A stretch of 33,689 nt of DNA. Source: Roseburia hominis (GTDB lineage: Bacteria > Bacillota > Clostridia > Lachnospirales > Lachnospiraceae). The position numbers and the translations under genes were made by a program. The first letter of the stretch is position 1, and each line of letters opens with the position of its first letter. A model generated the notes under the pieces. That model did not search any database, was not told where the DNA came from, and saw only the letters and a program-made list of their open reading frames with translations. This document shows, in pieces, positions 1-8,193 of the stretch. The stretch spans positions 1-33,689 of the forward strand of contig JAETOE010000038.1 in NCBI GenBank assembly GCA_021771815.1, given 5' to 3'.

Positions 1-153
1 CAGATAAAAACGTGCCGTAAAACACAGCACGTTAAGATAGACAATATGAAGGAGATGCCGAATTCAATCTGCGGTAATACTGCCGTAGGTGGGAACTATA
101 ATTCGACGTGTGACATTATAGAATGAAGAAATTGAGCATTGTATACGTAATAC
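1..153. other. Left edge, no gene seen
   Basis: No convincing reading frame was found here. A small inverted repeat is visible: AACGTGC at 9-15 and GCACGTT at 27-33 with an 11-base loop. The stretch leads into the decayed RHS remnant that follows and may be part of the same decayed gene, but no frame shows RHS-like residues. Confidence 0.4.
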
Positions 154-750
154 ATGGAAGTGCAGATGGCATCAAACGATCTTACAAAACAGTGCCATAA
201 CCTCTTACATCTTGGGAATACCCAGAACAGAAAAAAACAGATCTTTTACTGGGATGGAAATGTTGTCAGTATGCAGAAAGATGGAGAGGAAAGCTTCTAC
301 TTGCAGGATGATCTTGGAAGCCCGATGGAGCTGCTTAATGCAGAGGGAGGAATAAGGGAGAGCTATGCCTTTGATGAATTTGGTGTGTCTCTTGTGGAGC
401 GGAATGGATTTATACAAAGCCCCTACAATGTGATAAATTATAGAGATAAACCTTGTAGATGGTACAACACGTCAGTTGCAGAAACTCAAATCAGACAAAT
501 TCCTAAAAAAACGTAGATGACGGGTATCTGTACTATATAGAAGAGTCTGCCAATAAGAAGGATGAAAAACCGTATCGGTTGGATTTGGAAAGTGGACACA
601 AAAACTGTGTTTTTCAGATGGATAGAAAAATCGTAGGGATAATCCTTTAAATGTAACGGATCGATTCGGCAGATCACTTTCGACCACAGACCCATACGGG
701 CAGACAGCAGGCTATGAACAGAGAAGTATGATGCCTTTGGACAATTCCTA
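154..750 (+). pseudogene. RHS-repeat protein remnant (frameshifted)
   Basis: This is a degraded piece of an RHS/YD-repeat protein. The frame at 154-516 contains the residues FYLQDDLGSPMELLNAEGG and ESYAFDEFG, which match the RHS-associated core (usually DDLGSPxRLxDExG followed by a Y-FDEFG box). The frame then loses the expected PFxFTGYQ segment and stops. A second frame from about 516 to 651 reads DDGYLYYIEESANKKDEKPY and stops. A third, about 645-750, reads NPLNVTDRFGRS and TTDPYGQTAGYE, again RHS-like, and stops. Three frames with stops inside about 600 bases show that the gene is no longer functional. RHS genes in gut Firmicutes are large surface or toxin-delivery proteins and often leave such tails. 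The assignment of the first and third pieces is fairly firm; the middle piece is included by position only. Confidence 0.6.
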
Positions 751-767
751 AGCACTTATGGTATAAT
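737..767 (+). promoter_or_regulatory. Promoter for sensor kinase gene
   Basis: A perfect TATAAT lies at 762-767 and is preceded by TGG, giving an extended -10 (TGnTATAAT). A TTGGAC -35-like hexamer lies at 737-742 with a long 19-base spacer. Transcription would start near 774, about 80 bases ahead of the kinase start codon. It overlaps the last codons of the RHS remnant. Confidence 0.5.
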
Positions 768-810
768 TATCATATCGTCAGACATTACCAGCGCCCAGGC
801 GCACACCGGA

Positions 811-834
811 CGCCCACGGCGAATGCCGTAGGCG
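811..834 (+). promoter_or_regulatory. GC-rich leader hairpin before kinase RBS
   Basis: The bases CGCC-C-ACGGC at 811-820 can pair with GCCGT-A-GGCG at 825-834 around a GAAT loop, with one C-A mismatch. No T run follows, so it is not a standard terminator. It sits in the predicted untranslated leader, some ten bases ahead of the GGAG ribosome binding site. Confidence 0.4.
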
Positions 835-853
835 CAGGGAGACAGGAGTTACT

Positions 854-2698
854 ATGGATAAGATCAAAAGACCGCAGTCCTTAAAAAAGAAAATTCTATT
901 CTTCATGATACTGTGTTGGGGTGTTCCGATTGCAGTATTTTTTACGTTTACAACGTTTTCCTACCGCAACGGCATCGTCGAGAAAGCGGAGGGACTGATG
1001 GAGGACGAGCTTGAAAATGTGGCGGCATTTACGTCCATCCGCATTGAGGATGCGATCGCGCTGTGCCAGAGACCGTCCTACGAGAAGACGTGGGAGAACG
1101 CATGGAACAAGTATCATGCGGGAAAGTACTCCAAAAACGAATATCTGCAGGAGGTAAATTCCAGCCTTACGGGCAAGTTCTATCTGGATAAGCGGTTCAG
1201 CCTGTATGCGTATTACTGCTACGGCGACGAAGAGCCGGAGTGCTTCCGTTCGCGGATCGGTATTCCATATAAGAGCTATGTCTCAGAGATTCAGCCGCAC
1301 ATTGAGAACCTCATAGAATCGGATTCCTCTTATGCGTGCGTGCGCGTGGTAGATAACCGGATTTTCATTGTGCGCAATCTCTACACGACGATGGATTATG
1401 AAAGGTACGGCACGCTTGTAGTTGAATTGAACAGGGATACGTTGTTTGCCGATGTGCCGCCGGACATCCGCGAGAATATGGTGGTTTGCTTTAACGACAG
1501 CGAGGGTCTGCTTAACTTTATGAAGGAAGAAGAAACGGACGGACGAAGCGAGCTTTTGGAACAGCTTCTTGCGGCGTATGACGGCAGTAGTGACGGCAAA
1601 CTTGACCGGATTGAGAACAGCGCCTACAACGGTTATCTCTATCAGGACAGACAGGATAGCTATCACATCGGAGTCATACTCTTTGCCCAAAAGAGCGAGC
1701 TGTACTCGAGTCTGTATGAATTCTACACGATTATTTTTATTATGCTGCTGCTGTTTGTGCCGCTGTTCTGCTACGGTATCCATTTCTTCAGGAGACACAT
1801 TCAGGAGCCGATCGGAAATATGCTCCGTGCGTCCGGGCGGATGGAGACGGGAGAAATCGGTATCACGGTGGAGGGCGAGATGCCCAATGAAGAATTTCTT
1901 CATATGAAAGAGAGCTTCGACCGTATGTCCGCGCAGGTGAAGTATCTGTTCGACTATGTGTACGATGAGAAACTGGCGCGCAAGGATGCGCAGATTCAGG
2001 CGCTTCAGGCACAGATCAACCCGCATTTTCTGAATAACACGTTAGAGATGATGAACTGGCAGGCGAGGATGTCGGGGGATATGATCGTGTCCAAGATGAT
2101 CGAATCGCTCGGGACAGTGCTCGATTACCGGATAAACCGCGCAAATGTAAAGGAAATCCATCTGGCGGAAGAACTGCAGTGCATTGACGCGTATTTCTAC
2201 ATTATGACGATGCGCTTTGGACAGAGACTTTCGATTGAGCGGGAGATCGACGACGAGCTGCTCTACATTATGGTGCCGCCGCTGATTCTGCAGCCGATCG
2301 TGGAAAACGCGATTGTTCACGGCGTGGAGACGGTCGCGAACGGAGCGATTCATCTTAAGGTATATCATGACGAGCGGAATGTCTATTTTGAGGTGCGGAA
2401 TACAGGAAAGCAGATGACGGAACAGGACAAGCAGCGCATTCAGGCGATTCTTGCAGGAGACGAAGACCAGATACCGAAGAATACAGGAAGGCATACGTCC
2501 ATAGGTATTTCAAATGTGAACCGCAGAATCCGTCTGGTATATGGGGAAGAATACGGACTTTCTATCGTGCAGGGGGAGGATTGTGTGACAGTTTCCACAA
2601 TTACAATACCTTATCAGACGGCGGAAGAGGAAAAATCGTTAAAAGAACGGAATGCAGTGGAAAAAGAATTGAGGAACATGGCAAGATTGAACAAATAA
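854..2698 (+). CDS. Sensor histidine kinase, YesM/LytS type (system A)
   Basis: This 614-residue membrane kinase probably senses a sugar or its bound transporter and phosphorylates the response regulator at 6185-6964. Visible parts are: a first membrane helix at about residues 14-38; an extracytoplasmic sensor of roughly 250 residues; a second helix near 290-312; a HAMP linker; the His_kinase box INPHFLNNTLE with the likely phospho-acceptor H391; and a HATPase domain with LQPIVENAIVHG and the GISNVNRRI region. The start at 854 follows the ribosome binding site GGAG. The C-terminus has an extra charged tail after the ATPase. The gene stands ahead of the binding-protein gene rather than beside its regulator, which is less common than adjacent yesM-yesN pairs. 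Family assignment is firm; the ligand is unknown. Confidence 0.93.
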   Translation: MDKIKRPQSLKKKILFFMILCWGVPIAVFFTFTTFSYRNGIVEKAEGLMEDELENVAAFTSIRIEDAIALCQRPSYEKTWENAWNKYHAGKYSKNEYLQEVNSSLTGKFYLDKRFSLYAYYCYGDEEPECFRSRIGIPYKSYVSEIQPHIENLIESDSSYACVRVVDNRIFIVRNLYTTMDYERYGTLVVELNRDTLFADVPPDIRENMVVCFNDSEGLLNFMKEEETDGRSELLEQLLAAYDGSSDGKLDRIENSAYNGYLYQDRQDSYHIGVILFAQKSELYSSLYEFYTIIFIMLLLFVPLFCYGIHFFRRHIQEPIGNMLRASGRMETGEIGITVEGEMPNEEFLHMKESFDRMSAQVKYLFDYVYDEKLARKDAQIQALQAQINPHFLNNTLEMMNWQARMSGDMIVSKMIESLGTVLDYRINRANVKEIHLAEELQCIDAYFYIMTMRFGQRLSIEREIDDELLYIMVPPLILQPIVENAIVHGVETVANGAIHLKVYHDERNVYFEVRNTGKQMTEQDKQRIQAILAGDEDQIPKNTGRHTSIGISNVNRRIRLVYGEEYGLSIVQGEDCVTVSTITIPYQTAEEEKSLKERNAVEKELRNMARLNK

Positions 2699-2736
2699 TG
2701 TCAACTCGGTCTAATGCCTTTTGTGAGTTCTGCTCT

Positions 2737-2742
2737 TATAAT
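2737..2742 (+). promoter_or_regulatory. Candidate -10 for system A binding protein
   Basis: TATAAT lies at 2737-2742, and no good -35 hexamer is found 16-18 bases upstream. A weak -35 is typical of a promoter that needs an activator, which would fit the AraC-type response regulator of this locus. The tandem palindromes begin only ten bases downstream. Confidence 0.4.
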
Positions 2743-2751
2743 ATGAGTATA

Positions 2752-2794
2752 GTAAATGATAAACATTTACATTAAGTAAATGATAAACATTTAC
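2752..2794. repeat. Tandem 19-bp palindrome, candidate operator
   Basis: The palindrome GTAAATGATAAACATTTAC (7-bp arms, 5-base centre) occurs twice, at 2752-2770 and 2776-2794, separated by ATTAA. The repeat period is 24 bp. It lies between a TATAAT box and the ribosome binding site of the binding-protein gene. It could be a paired protein-binding site over the transcription start, or two small hairpins in the leader RNA. The match between copies is exact. Confidence 0.7.
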
Positions 2795-2823
2795 GAGAAG
2801 CAGAAAACAAGGAGGATATGACT

Positions 2824-4179
2824 ATGAAGAAAAAAGTATTGTCAGTTCTGTTAATCGGAACGATGACAGCATCTGTGCTGGCGGGGTGTGGAAATGATTC
2901 CGGCGAAGCGGCGAATGCGGGGGAGAATGCAAACGCTACAGCGGATGTGGCGGATGCAACAGGAACAACAGAGGCAGGTGGGGATACTGCTGAGGCGGCG
3001 ACAGGCAATCCGGTTACCTTAAAGACGGTGTCTATGTTCGGAGGAACAGACCCGAACAAGGAAGCATACGAGGCAATTAATGCAGAGGTAATGGAGCAGT
3101 ATAGCTACATAACCATCGAAGACAATTCACAGACCTCTGATGAGGAGTGGAAGGCAGCAGTCAACGCAGACTTCTCTGTTGGAAATGAGCCGGATGTTAT
3201 CCAGTTCTTCACAGACGCAACAGCGGACAGCATCATTGCAACCGATAAGCTGGTATCGATCGAGGAGATTCGCGCGGAGTACCCGGAGTATGCGGCAGAC
3301 ACACTTGATTCCGCACTGGCAGCGGCAGCGAACACCGACGGCGTACAGAGAGCTGTTCCGACAACAGGCTACTGGGAAGGCTTATTCTGCAACAAGGATC
3401 TGTTCGATCAGTACGGACTTGAGCTTCCGACTGACTGGGAATCCTTAGAGACAGCAATCACAACATTTAAAGAGAACGACATCATTCCGATCGCATGTTC
3501 CTTAAACAACGTACCGCATTACTGGATCGAGTTCTTAATGCTGTATTCAGCAGGCGAAGAGGAGTATACCTCCATACCTGAGACTGCACCGGAAGGCTGG
3601 ATCAAGGGACTTGAGATGTTTAAGACTTTAAGAGATATGGGTGCATTCCCGATGGATACCGATTCGGTTGACGATGCGTACACAGGTCAGTTATTCCGTG
3701 ACAAGAAGGCAGCAATGCAGCTTGACGGTTCATGGTATGCAGGAAACATTGAAGATACGGAGAATACGGTTGTAATCGCATTCCCGGGTGTTCCGGAGCA
3801 GAAGGCAGAGCCGAATTCCCTTGTAGGCGGTATCTCTTCCGGTTTCTACATTACAAGAAAAGCATGGGAAGATCCTGACAAGAGAGACGCAGCAGTGAAG
3901 TTCGTTATGGCACATACCTGTCAGGCAGGCGTTCAGAGATATTGGGAGGCTACAGGCGCCGTATCTCAGGCAGCAGTAGAGGTAACTCCGGTAGAGGGAG
4001 CAACACCGTTCGCAGAGTCCATCGCAGCATACACAAGCAGCGCAAGCGCAATCGTAGCTCCGACAGATTCCAGAATCGGTGACGCATACAAGACACTTGT
4101 ATCAGAAATCGTAAAAGTATCGACAGGCTCTATGACTGCGGAAGACGCAATCAATGAGGCACTGGCACTCGTACAGTAA
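2824..4179 (+). CDS. Extracellular sugar-binding lipoprotein (system A)
   Basis: This is the substrate-binding protein of a CUT1-type ABC sugar importer, anchored to the outer face of the membrane. The lipoprotein signal MKKKVLSVLLIG...VLAGC gives a lipid-modified Cys22. A low-complexity Ala/Asn/Glu/Thr linker of about 40 residues follows, then a type 1 solute-binding fold. The start at 2824 is preferred to the in-frame ATG at 2818, because the GGAGG at 2811-2815 would be only two bases from 2818 but eight from 2824. Length is 451 residues, usual for the family. The two permeases follow after a terminator-like hairpin. The sugar is not predictable: the locus holds no enzyme gene. Confidence 0.93.
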   Translation: MKKKVLSVLLIGTMTASVLAGCGNDSGEAANAGENANATADVADATGTTEAGGDTAEAATGNPVTLKTVSMFGGTDPNKEAYEAINAEVMEQYSYITIEDNSQTSDEEWKAAVNADFSVGNEPDVIQFFTDATADSIIATDKLVSIEEIRAEYPEYAADTLDSALAAAANTDGVQRAVPTTGYWEGLFCNKDLFDQYGLELPTDWESLETAITTFKENDIIPIACSLNNVPHYWIEFLMLYSAGEEEYTSIPETAPEGWIKGLEMFKTLRDMGAFPMDTDSVDDAYTGQLFRDKKAAMQLDGSWYAGNIEDTENTVVIAFPGVPEQKAEPNSLVGGISSGFYITRKAWEDPDKRDAAVKFVMAHTCQAGVQRYWEATGAVSQAAVEVTPVEGATPFAESIAAYTSSASAIVAPTDSRIGDAYKTLVSEIVKVSTGSMTAEDAINEALALVQ

Positions 4180-4192
4180 TACGGGAACAAAA

Positions 4193-4233
4193 ACGGAGGG
4201 GCTATGCCCAAAAGTCTGGCCCCTTCGTTTTTT
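4193..4233 (+). terminator. Hairpin terminator between binding protein and permease
   Basis: ACGGAGGGGC at 4193-4202 pairs with GCCCCTTCGT (with a G-T pair) at 4219-4228 and is followed by a T run. It lies inside the transport operon and could act as a leaky terminator, giving more binding protein than permease. Confidence 0.8.
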
Positions 4234-4283
4234 ATACCCTGAATTCGCAGTAAATTTTGTGAAAAAAGAAAGGTGGAAGAAAG

Positions 4284-5228
4284 ATGTTATATAAGAAAAA
4301 ATGGCCATTATTCCTGTTTTTAGTACCGGGTCTCCTGTTTTTGTTGATCTTTCTTTACATACCGTTTGTTGAAAATATTAAGAACAGTTTTTATGATATG
4401 GCGTCGGTGGTAGCGATGCCAGGACAGGAATTTAAGTTTATTGGATTCGATAATTACAAGAGACTATTGACGGACCCGGATGTGAGATCAGCATTAGTAA
4501 ATACCTTAAAGATGATGGTGCTGACTGTTATCTTTGAGGTTGGAATCGCATTTGTCCTTGCAGTCATGGTATCGCAGGTCAAGAAGCTCCAGCAACTGTT
4601 TCGTACCGTTTACTTTTTCCCGGTAGTTATCTCGGCAACAGCGATCGGTTTGTTATTTAAATTGTTCTATAACTATAACGGCGGTATGTTAAATCAGATT
4701 TTGGAGCATTTCGGTCAGGAACCGGTACTCTGGCTCGGACCGGACTTAGCGTTTATCATGATCTGTATTCCGACATTGTGGAGTTACATCGGATTCTATT
4801 TTGTAATTCTGCTCACGGGGCTTGCCGATATTCCTGATGATATATATGAGGCGGCGTCGATCGACGGCTGCAGCAAGTTCAAACAGGTATTTTACATTAC
4901 GCTTCCCAGCTTGAAGCCAGTATTTTTTACATCTGTAACACTGGCGGTCACCGGTGCGTTAAAGGTATTCGATCTTCCGTGGGTGCTGGCGCCGAACGGA
5001 GCGCCGCAAGGTCTGACGCATTTCCTCGGAACATATATGTACCAGACGGCATACGGCCTGAACAATTATGATTATGCATCCACACAGGCGCTGTTGATCG
5101 TTGTATTGGGAGTCGTTGTATCGAAAGGCGTGGGAGCGCTGACAGCGGATAAAGAAGAAAAAGCGGAACTGAAAGCGAAAAAGGCAAGAGAAAAAGCGGC
5201 GAAAACGATGAAGAAGGAGGCGGCATAG
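4284..5228 (+). CDS. ABC sugar permease, MalF/LplB type (system A)
   Basis: This is an inner-membrane channel subunit of a CUT1 sugar importer, 314 residues, with about six membrane helices. The cytoplasmic EAA loop that docks the ATPase is seen from about residue 189 (EAASIDGCSKFKQVF, then LPSLKP). A ribosome binding site (GGTGG) precedes the start. The C-terminus ends in an unusual Lys/Ala/Glu-rich tail of about 25 residues beyond the last helix. The stop codon directly touches the start of the next permease gene, so the two are translationally linked. No ATPase gene is present locally, so a shared MsmX/MalK-type ATPase must be encoded elsewhere. Confidence 0.93.
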   Translation: MLYKKKWPLFLFLVPGLLFLLIFLYIPFVENIKNSFYDMASVVAMPGQEFKFIGFDNYKRLLTDPDVRSALVNTLKMMVLTVIFEVGIAFVLAVMVSQVKKLQQLFRTVYFFPVVISATAIGLLFKLFYNYNGGMLNQILEHFGQEPVLWLGPDLAFIMICIPTLWSYIGFYFVILLTGLADIPDDIYEAASIDGCSKFKQVFYITLPSLKPVFFTSVTLAVTGALKVFDLPWVLAPNGAPQGLTHFLGTYMYQTAYGLNNYDYASTQALLIVVLGVVVSKGVGALTADKEEKAELKAKKAREKAAKTMKKEAA

Positions 5229-6098
5229 ATGGATACAGCAGTATACATGGAGAGGCCATATAAGAAAAAAAGAAAAATAAGCCCTGGCATGGCAGTGATC
5301 TATATCATCCTGGTTTTCTGGGCGGTGCTTACCATTTTCCCGTTTGTATGGGTGGTTCTCAATTCCTTTAAGTCGTCCGCGGAGGTATTACGTTCGTCTT
5401 TCTCGCTTCCGCAGGAATTCACATGGATGAATTACGAGAATGCGTTTGGAAAGCTGAACGTGCTGAACGCATATAAAAATAGCTTTATCATATCGGGCTG
5501 CGTAACGCTTGGGGTCATGTTTTTATCAGCTCTGATGTCCTTTGGTCTGACGCGCTATCACTTCAAAGGAAAGGAAGCAATCCGAAGCCTGATCGTGGCA
5601 AGCTTGATGTTCCCGGCATTTGCAACGATTATCCCGGTGTACAAGATGATTATCGAGTGGGGAATGCTTGGCAAGCCGATCGCGGTAATTCTTCCGCAGA
5701 TTGCAGGAAATTTAAGTTTTGCGACGATTGTAATGACAGGATTTATGCAGAGTATTCCGATTGAGATGGAGGAAGCTGCTTACATGGAGGGAGCAAATGT
5801 ATTTCAGGTATTTGGCAAAATCATTGTTCCGCTCTGCCGCTCATCTCTTGCGACAGTAGCGATTTTCAGTTTCCTGTGGTCGTACAACGATCTGTTCGTG
5901 CAGAAAATCATGATCGCTGGACATAAGCAGTATTATCCGGTCTGTACGCTGCTCGAGGAGATCAGTTCCCAGTATGGAACGGACTTCGGACTGATGGCGG
6001 CATCGGTTACGATCATCGTCATTCCGGTCATGCTTGTGTATATCGTGCTCCAGAAAAACATTATCAAGGGATTGACAGCCGGTGCGGTGAAGGGATAA
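5229..6098 (+). CDS. ABC sugar permease, MalG type (system A)
   Basis: This is the second channel subunit, 289 residues, forming a heterodimer with the preceding permease. The EAA loop appears near residue 181 (EEAAYMEGANVFQVFG, then IVPLCRSSL). The protein ends in GLTAGAVKG, a form of the GLTxGAVKG ending common in MalG-type subunits. The ATG at 5229 follows the previous stop without a gap, and the GGAGG lies inside the end of the upstream gene. An internal ATG at 5247 is a possible alternative. About six helices are visible. Confidence 0.93.
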   Translation: MDTAVYMERPYKKKRKISPGMAVIYIILVFWAVLTIFPFVWVVLNSFKSSAEVLRSSFSLPQEFTWMNYENAFGKLNVLNAYKNSFIISGCVTLGVMFLSALMSFGLTRYHFKGKEAIRSLIVASLMFPAFATIIPVYKMIIEWGMLGKPIAVILPQIAGNLSFATIVMTGFMQSIPIEMEEAAYMEGANVFQVFGKIIVPLCRSSLATVAIFSFLWSYNDLFVQKIMIAGHKQYYPVCTLLEEISSQYGTDFGLMAASVTIIVIPVMLVYIVLQKNIIKGLTAGAVKG

Positions 6099-6184
6099 AA
6101 TTTCTTCAAGGCATTACGCGGGGCGGTTGGTGAGAAGACAGATTACCAGACCGCCTGGTGTATGACTTAGAGAGGGGTGACATT

Positions 6185-6964
6185 ATGTACAAGGTTATGC
6201 TTGTAGATGATGAGCCGATTATCGTGGAGGGCTTATCGCGGAGCATCGCATGGGAGAAGTGGAATTGTAGAATCGTGGCGACTGCACATGACGGACTGGA
6301 GGGGAAGAATCTGATTGAGAAGGAGCAGCCGGATATCGTGTTTATGGATATCTGTATGCCGGAAATGGATGGTCTGGCGATGATTGCTGCAATCAATTCG
6401 CAGTTTCCCAATCTGGAAGTTTGTGTGCTGACGGGATACCGTGACTTTGAATATGCGAAGGAGGCAATCCGGCTCGGCGTCACGCGCTTTCTGTTAAAGC
6501 CTTCGAACATGGATGAACTGGAAGAAGCAATCGGAACGATGTGCGCGAACCTCAAAAAGAAGGGAATTACCGGAGAAGAAGACAGTGAGGCTGCTTTGGA
6601 AGAAAATGAAAGCGGCGCGAAGAAGGAGAGTGCATCAAGCAGCTTTATCGTGAAGAATGCGCTTGCCTATATTGAAGAGAATTATACGCAGAAGCTGACT
6701 CTGGGAGAGGTCGCAGAGAAGACCTATGTGAGTCAGTGGCACCTTAGCAAGCTTTTGAACCGCCACATGGAGCAGAGCTTCTCCGATATTCTGAATCATG
6801 TGCGTATTGAGCATGCGAAGGAGCTTTTAAAAGATCCTTCACTGCGCATCGGGGATATCTCTGAACAGGTCGGATTTCTTGATCTGGCACATTTTTCCCG
6901 CGTATTCAAAAAGCAGGAAGGCGTATCTGCAAACGAGTACCGCAATCAGGTGCTTGGAAAATAA
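6185..6964 (+). CDS. Response regulator, AraC type (YesN-like, system A)
   Basis: This 259-residue protein has a receiver domain with acidic pair D8-D9, likely phospho-acceptor D55 (VFMDICMPEMDG) and the conserved Lys in FLLKPS. A Glu/Ser-rich linker and a C-terminal AraC double helix-turn-helix follow (FIVKNALAYIEENY to ANEYRNQVLGK). It most likely activates this transport operon after phosphorylation by the kinase at 854-2698. The start at 6185 is chosen because MYKVMLVDDEP is the normal beginning of the family and GAGAGGGG lies just ahead; an upstream in-frame start at 6158 would add nine unlikely residues. It is shorter than the 530-residue regulator of system C because it lacks a long central region. 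Confidence 0.92.
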   Translation: MYKVMLVDDEPIIVEGLSRSIAWEKWNCRIVATAHDGLEGKNLIEKEQPDIVFMDICMPEMDGLAMIAAINSQFPNLEVCVLTGYRDFEYAKEAIRLGVTRFLLKPSNMDELEEAIGTMCANLKKKGITGEEDSEAALEENESGAKKESASSSFIVKNALAYIEENYTQKLTLGEVAEKTYVSQWHLSKLLNRHMEQSFSDILNHVRIEHAKELLKDPSLRIGDISEQVGFLDLAHFSRVFKKQEGVSANEYRNQVLGK

Positions 6965-6999
6965 ATCACAAGTAGATAATCAAAAATAGGAATTTATTT

Positions 7000-7032
7000 C
7001 TGCCACCAGATGAAAACTGGTGGCAGTTTTTA
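7000..7032 (+). terminator. Rho-independent terminator after system A
   Basis: CTGCCACCAG at 7000-7009 pairs perfectly with CTGGTGGCAG at 7017-7026 around a 7-base loop and is followed by five T. It ends the system A operon. The stretch from here to 7188 shows no gene and no clear terminator for the convergent AraC gene. Confidence 0.92.
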
Positions 7033-7188
7033 TGGTGTCAACATATACTGCTTGTGTTTTATTTAAGCAGCAAGCGAGTCAACGTGCTTGTAATCCTTAG
7101 AACGTGTAAAGGCATATTTGTCAAAGCATTGAAAAAGATTGAGGAGCATGGAGATGGCAGAAAAATAATCCAAACGGATATTAAAGTT

Positions 7189-8019
7189 TTAAGTGTCAGC
7201 CGACTGATTCTTCCGGTATTGCTGAGGGGACATTTTACAGATTTTTTGAAAGGTCTGTGAAAAGTAGCTGCTGGAGGAAAAGCCGGTTGTGCTGGCAATC
7301 TCTTCGATACTGTGATTGGTGGTTTTCAGGAGATCCTTTGCAACGGAAATACGAACCTCTGTCAGGTATGAAATGGGAGACTTTCCATACAACTCGGAAA
7401 ATTTGTGGCTTAAATAGTATTTGGTCAGGTTGCAGTTATCGGCAAGAGAACTGAGCGTAATTTTGTCAGGATAATTTGCTTCAATATAACATTTTGCCTT
7501 ATGGCATTCACGGCTGCTGTTCTGCATATCTACAAGTTCATAGGAGACATGATCCTTGCGGCAGATCAATTGAATCAGAATTGCCAGATAGTGCTGGCAG
7601 ATTTCTGCGTACCCCTGTTTTTTACCATGCATCTCATGATGAATGTTCTCAAAGCACTGGTGAATGACAGGGGAGGCGGCGGAGGGATTGATAACGCTAT
7701 ATTCAATAGACCTGTCCGTGTTGATTTTGAGTCCTTCCACACCCAGCACATAGTAGTCCAACGGGTCGGAGGGGTTGGAAATCTCTGTGTGTTGTACACG
7801 GGCGCCGATCAATACCAGCGTATTGGCGGAAACGGGGATTTGTTCGTTCTCAATCTGGATATATCCGACGCCGCCTTTTATATAGAATATTTCTGTAAAA
7901 TAGTGGCTGTGCAGGAAGCTTGTCCAGTCATTTTCGTATTTGGAAGAGGAGATGTATAAAAGTCTGGAAGGAATTTCAGGCAGGGTGTCCAATTCTAAAT
8001 TTAATTTCCGGTTACTCAA
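7189..8019 (-). CDS. AraC-family regulator with cupin sensor (system B)
   Basis: This 276-residue transcription factor has an N-terminal cupin-like beta barrel (HSHYFTEIFYIKGG, then a basic/polar core to about residue 150) and two C-terminal helix-turn-helix units (ITLSSLADNCNLTKYYLSHK and HSIEEIASTTGFSSSSYFSQ). It is divergent from the system B operon and probably controls it by binding the intergenic direct repeats at 8128-8161. The effector would be a sugar of the galacto-N-biose type. The start codon is TTG (8019-8017), with AGGAGG on the minus strand at 8034-8029, nine bases ahead. A strong ribosome binding site with a weak start codon suggests tuned expression. Function assignment is firm; the target is inferred from position. 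Confidence 0.92.
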   Translation of the reverse strand: MSNRKLNLELDTLPEIPSRLLYISSSKYENDWTSFLHSHYFTEIFYIKGGVGYIQIENEQIPVSANTLVLIGARVQHTEISNPSDPLDYYVLGVEGLKINTDRSIEYSVINPSAASPVIHQCFENIHHEMHGKKQGYAEICQHYLAILIQLICRKDHVSYELVDMQNSSRECHKAKCYIEANYPDKITLSSLADNCNLTKYYLSHKFSELYGKSPISYLTEVRISVAKDLLKTTNHSIEEIASTTGFSSSSYFSQTFQKICKMSPQQYRKNQSADT

Positions 8020-8086
8020 AAAACAGCACCTCCTTTTTGGTAAATCGGTACAAAAATTTCCCGTGTTTTAAAATATATCTAAGATA

Positions 8087-8115
8087 AGTATACGAAAAAA
8101 TAACGGGTTTGACAA
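8087..8115 (-). promoter_or_regulatory. Promoter of araC-type regulator gene
   Basis: On the minus strand TTGTCA (8115-8110) and TATACT (8092-8087) are separated by exactly 17 bases. Transcription would begin near 8080, giving a leader of about 60 bases before the TTG start codon. Confidence 0.65.
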
Positions 8116-8127
8116 GAATTTATATAT

Positions 8128-8161
8128 AAAAGCAAGATATCTAAAAACAAAAGCAAGATAT
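8128..8161 (+). promoter_or_regulatory. 21-bp-spaced direct repeat, likely AraC operator
   Basis: The 13-mer AAAAGCAAGATAT occurs exactly at 8128-8140 and 8149-8161. The 21-bp period puts both copies on the same face of the helix, as in tandem sites bound by AraC-family dimers. The second copy ends beside the expected -35 position of the operon promoter, the typical place for an activator. Confidence 0.65.
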
Positions 8162-8164
8162 GGG

Positions 8165-8193
8165 TAAAAAAGAAGCCGAAAAATAGATATAAT
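8165..8193 (+). promoter_or_regulatory. Activator-dependent promoter of system B operon
   Basis: TATAAT lies at 8188-8193. The -35 region 17 bases upstream (TAAAAA, 8165-8170) is poor, as expected where an AraC-type activator supplies polymerase contact. The leader to the start codon would be about 65 bases. Confidence 0.5.

Noticed and set aside
1283-2026. Long minus-strand open frame opposite the system A kinase (247 residues)
   Set aside because: Antisense shadow of a clear kinase gene; no ribosome binding site and no family-like residues.
2752-2794. CRISPR-like array
   Set aside because: Only two units of 19 bp with a 5-base spacer and no cas genes in the window.
7054-7260. Short plus-strand frame overlapping the end of the AraC gene
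   Set aside because: No ribosome binding site, follows a terminator, and has no recognisable family; composition is like non-coding DNA.
8109-8114. Perfect TTGACA as -35 for the system B operon
   Set aside because: No -10 at a suitable distance (nearest weak match 20 bases on); the same bases serve as the -35 of the opposite-strand regulator promoter.
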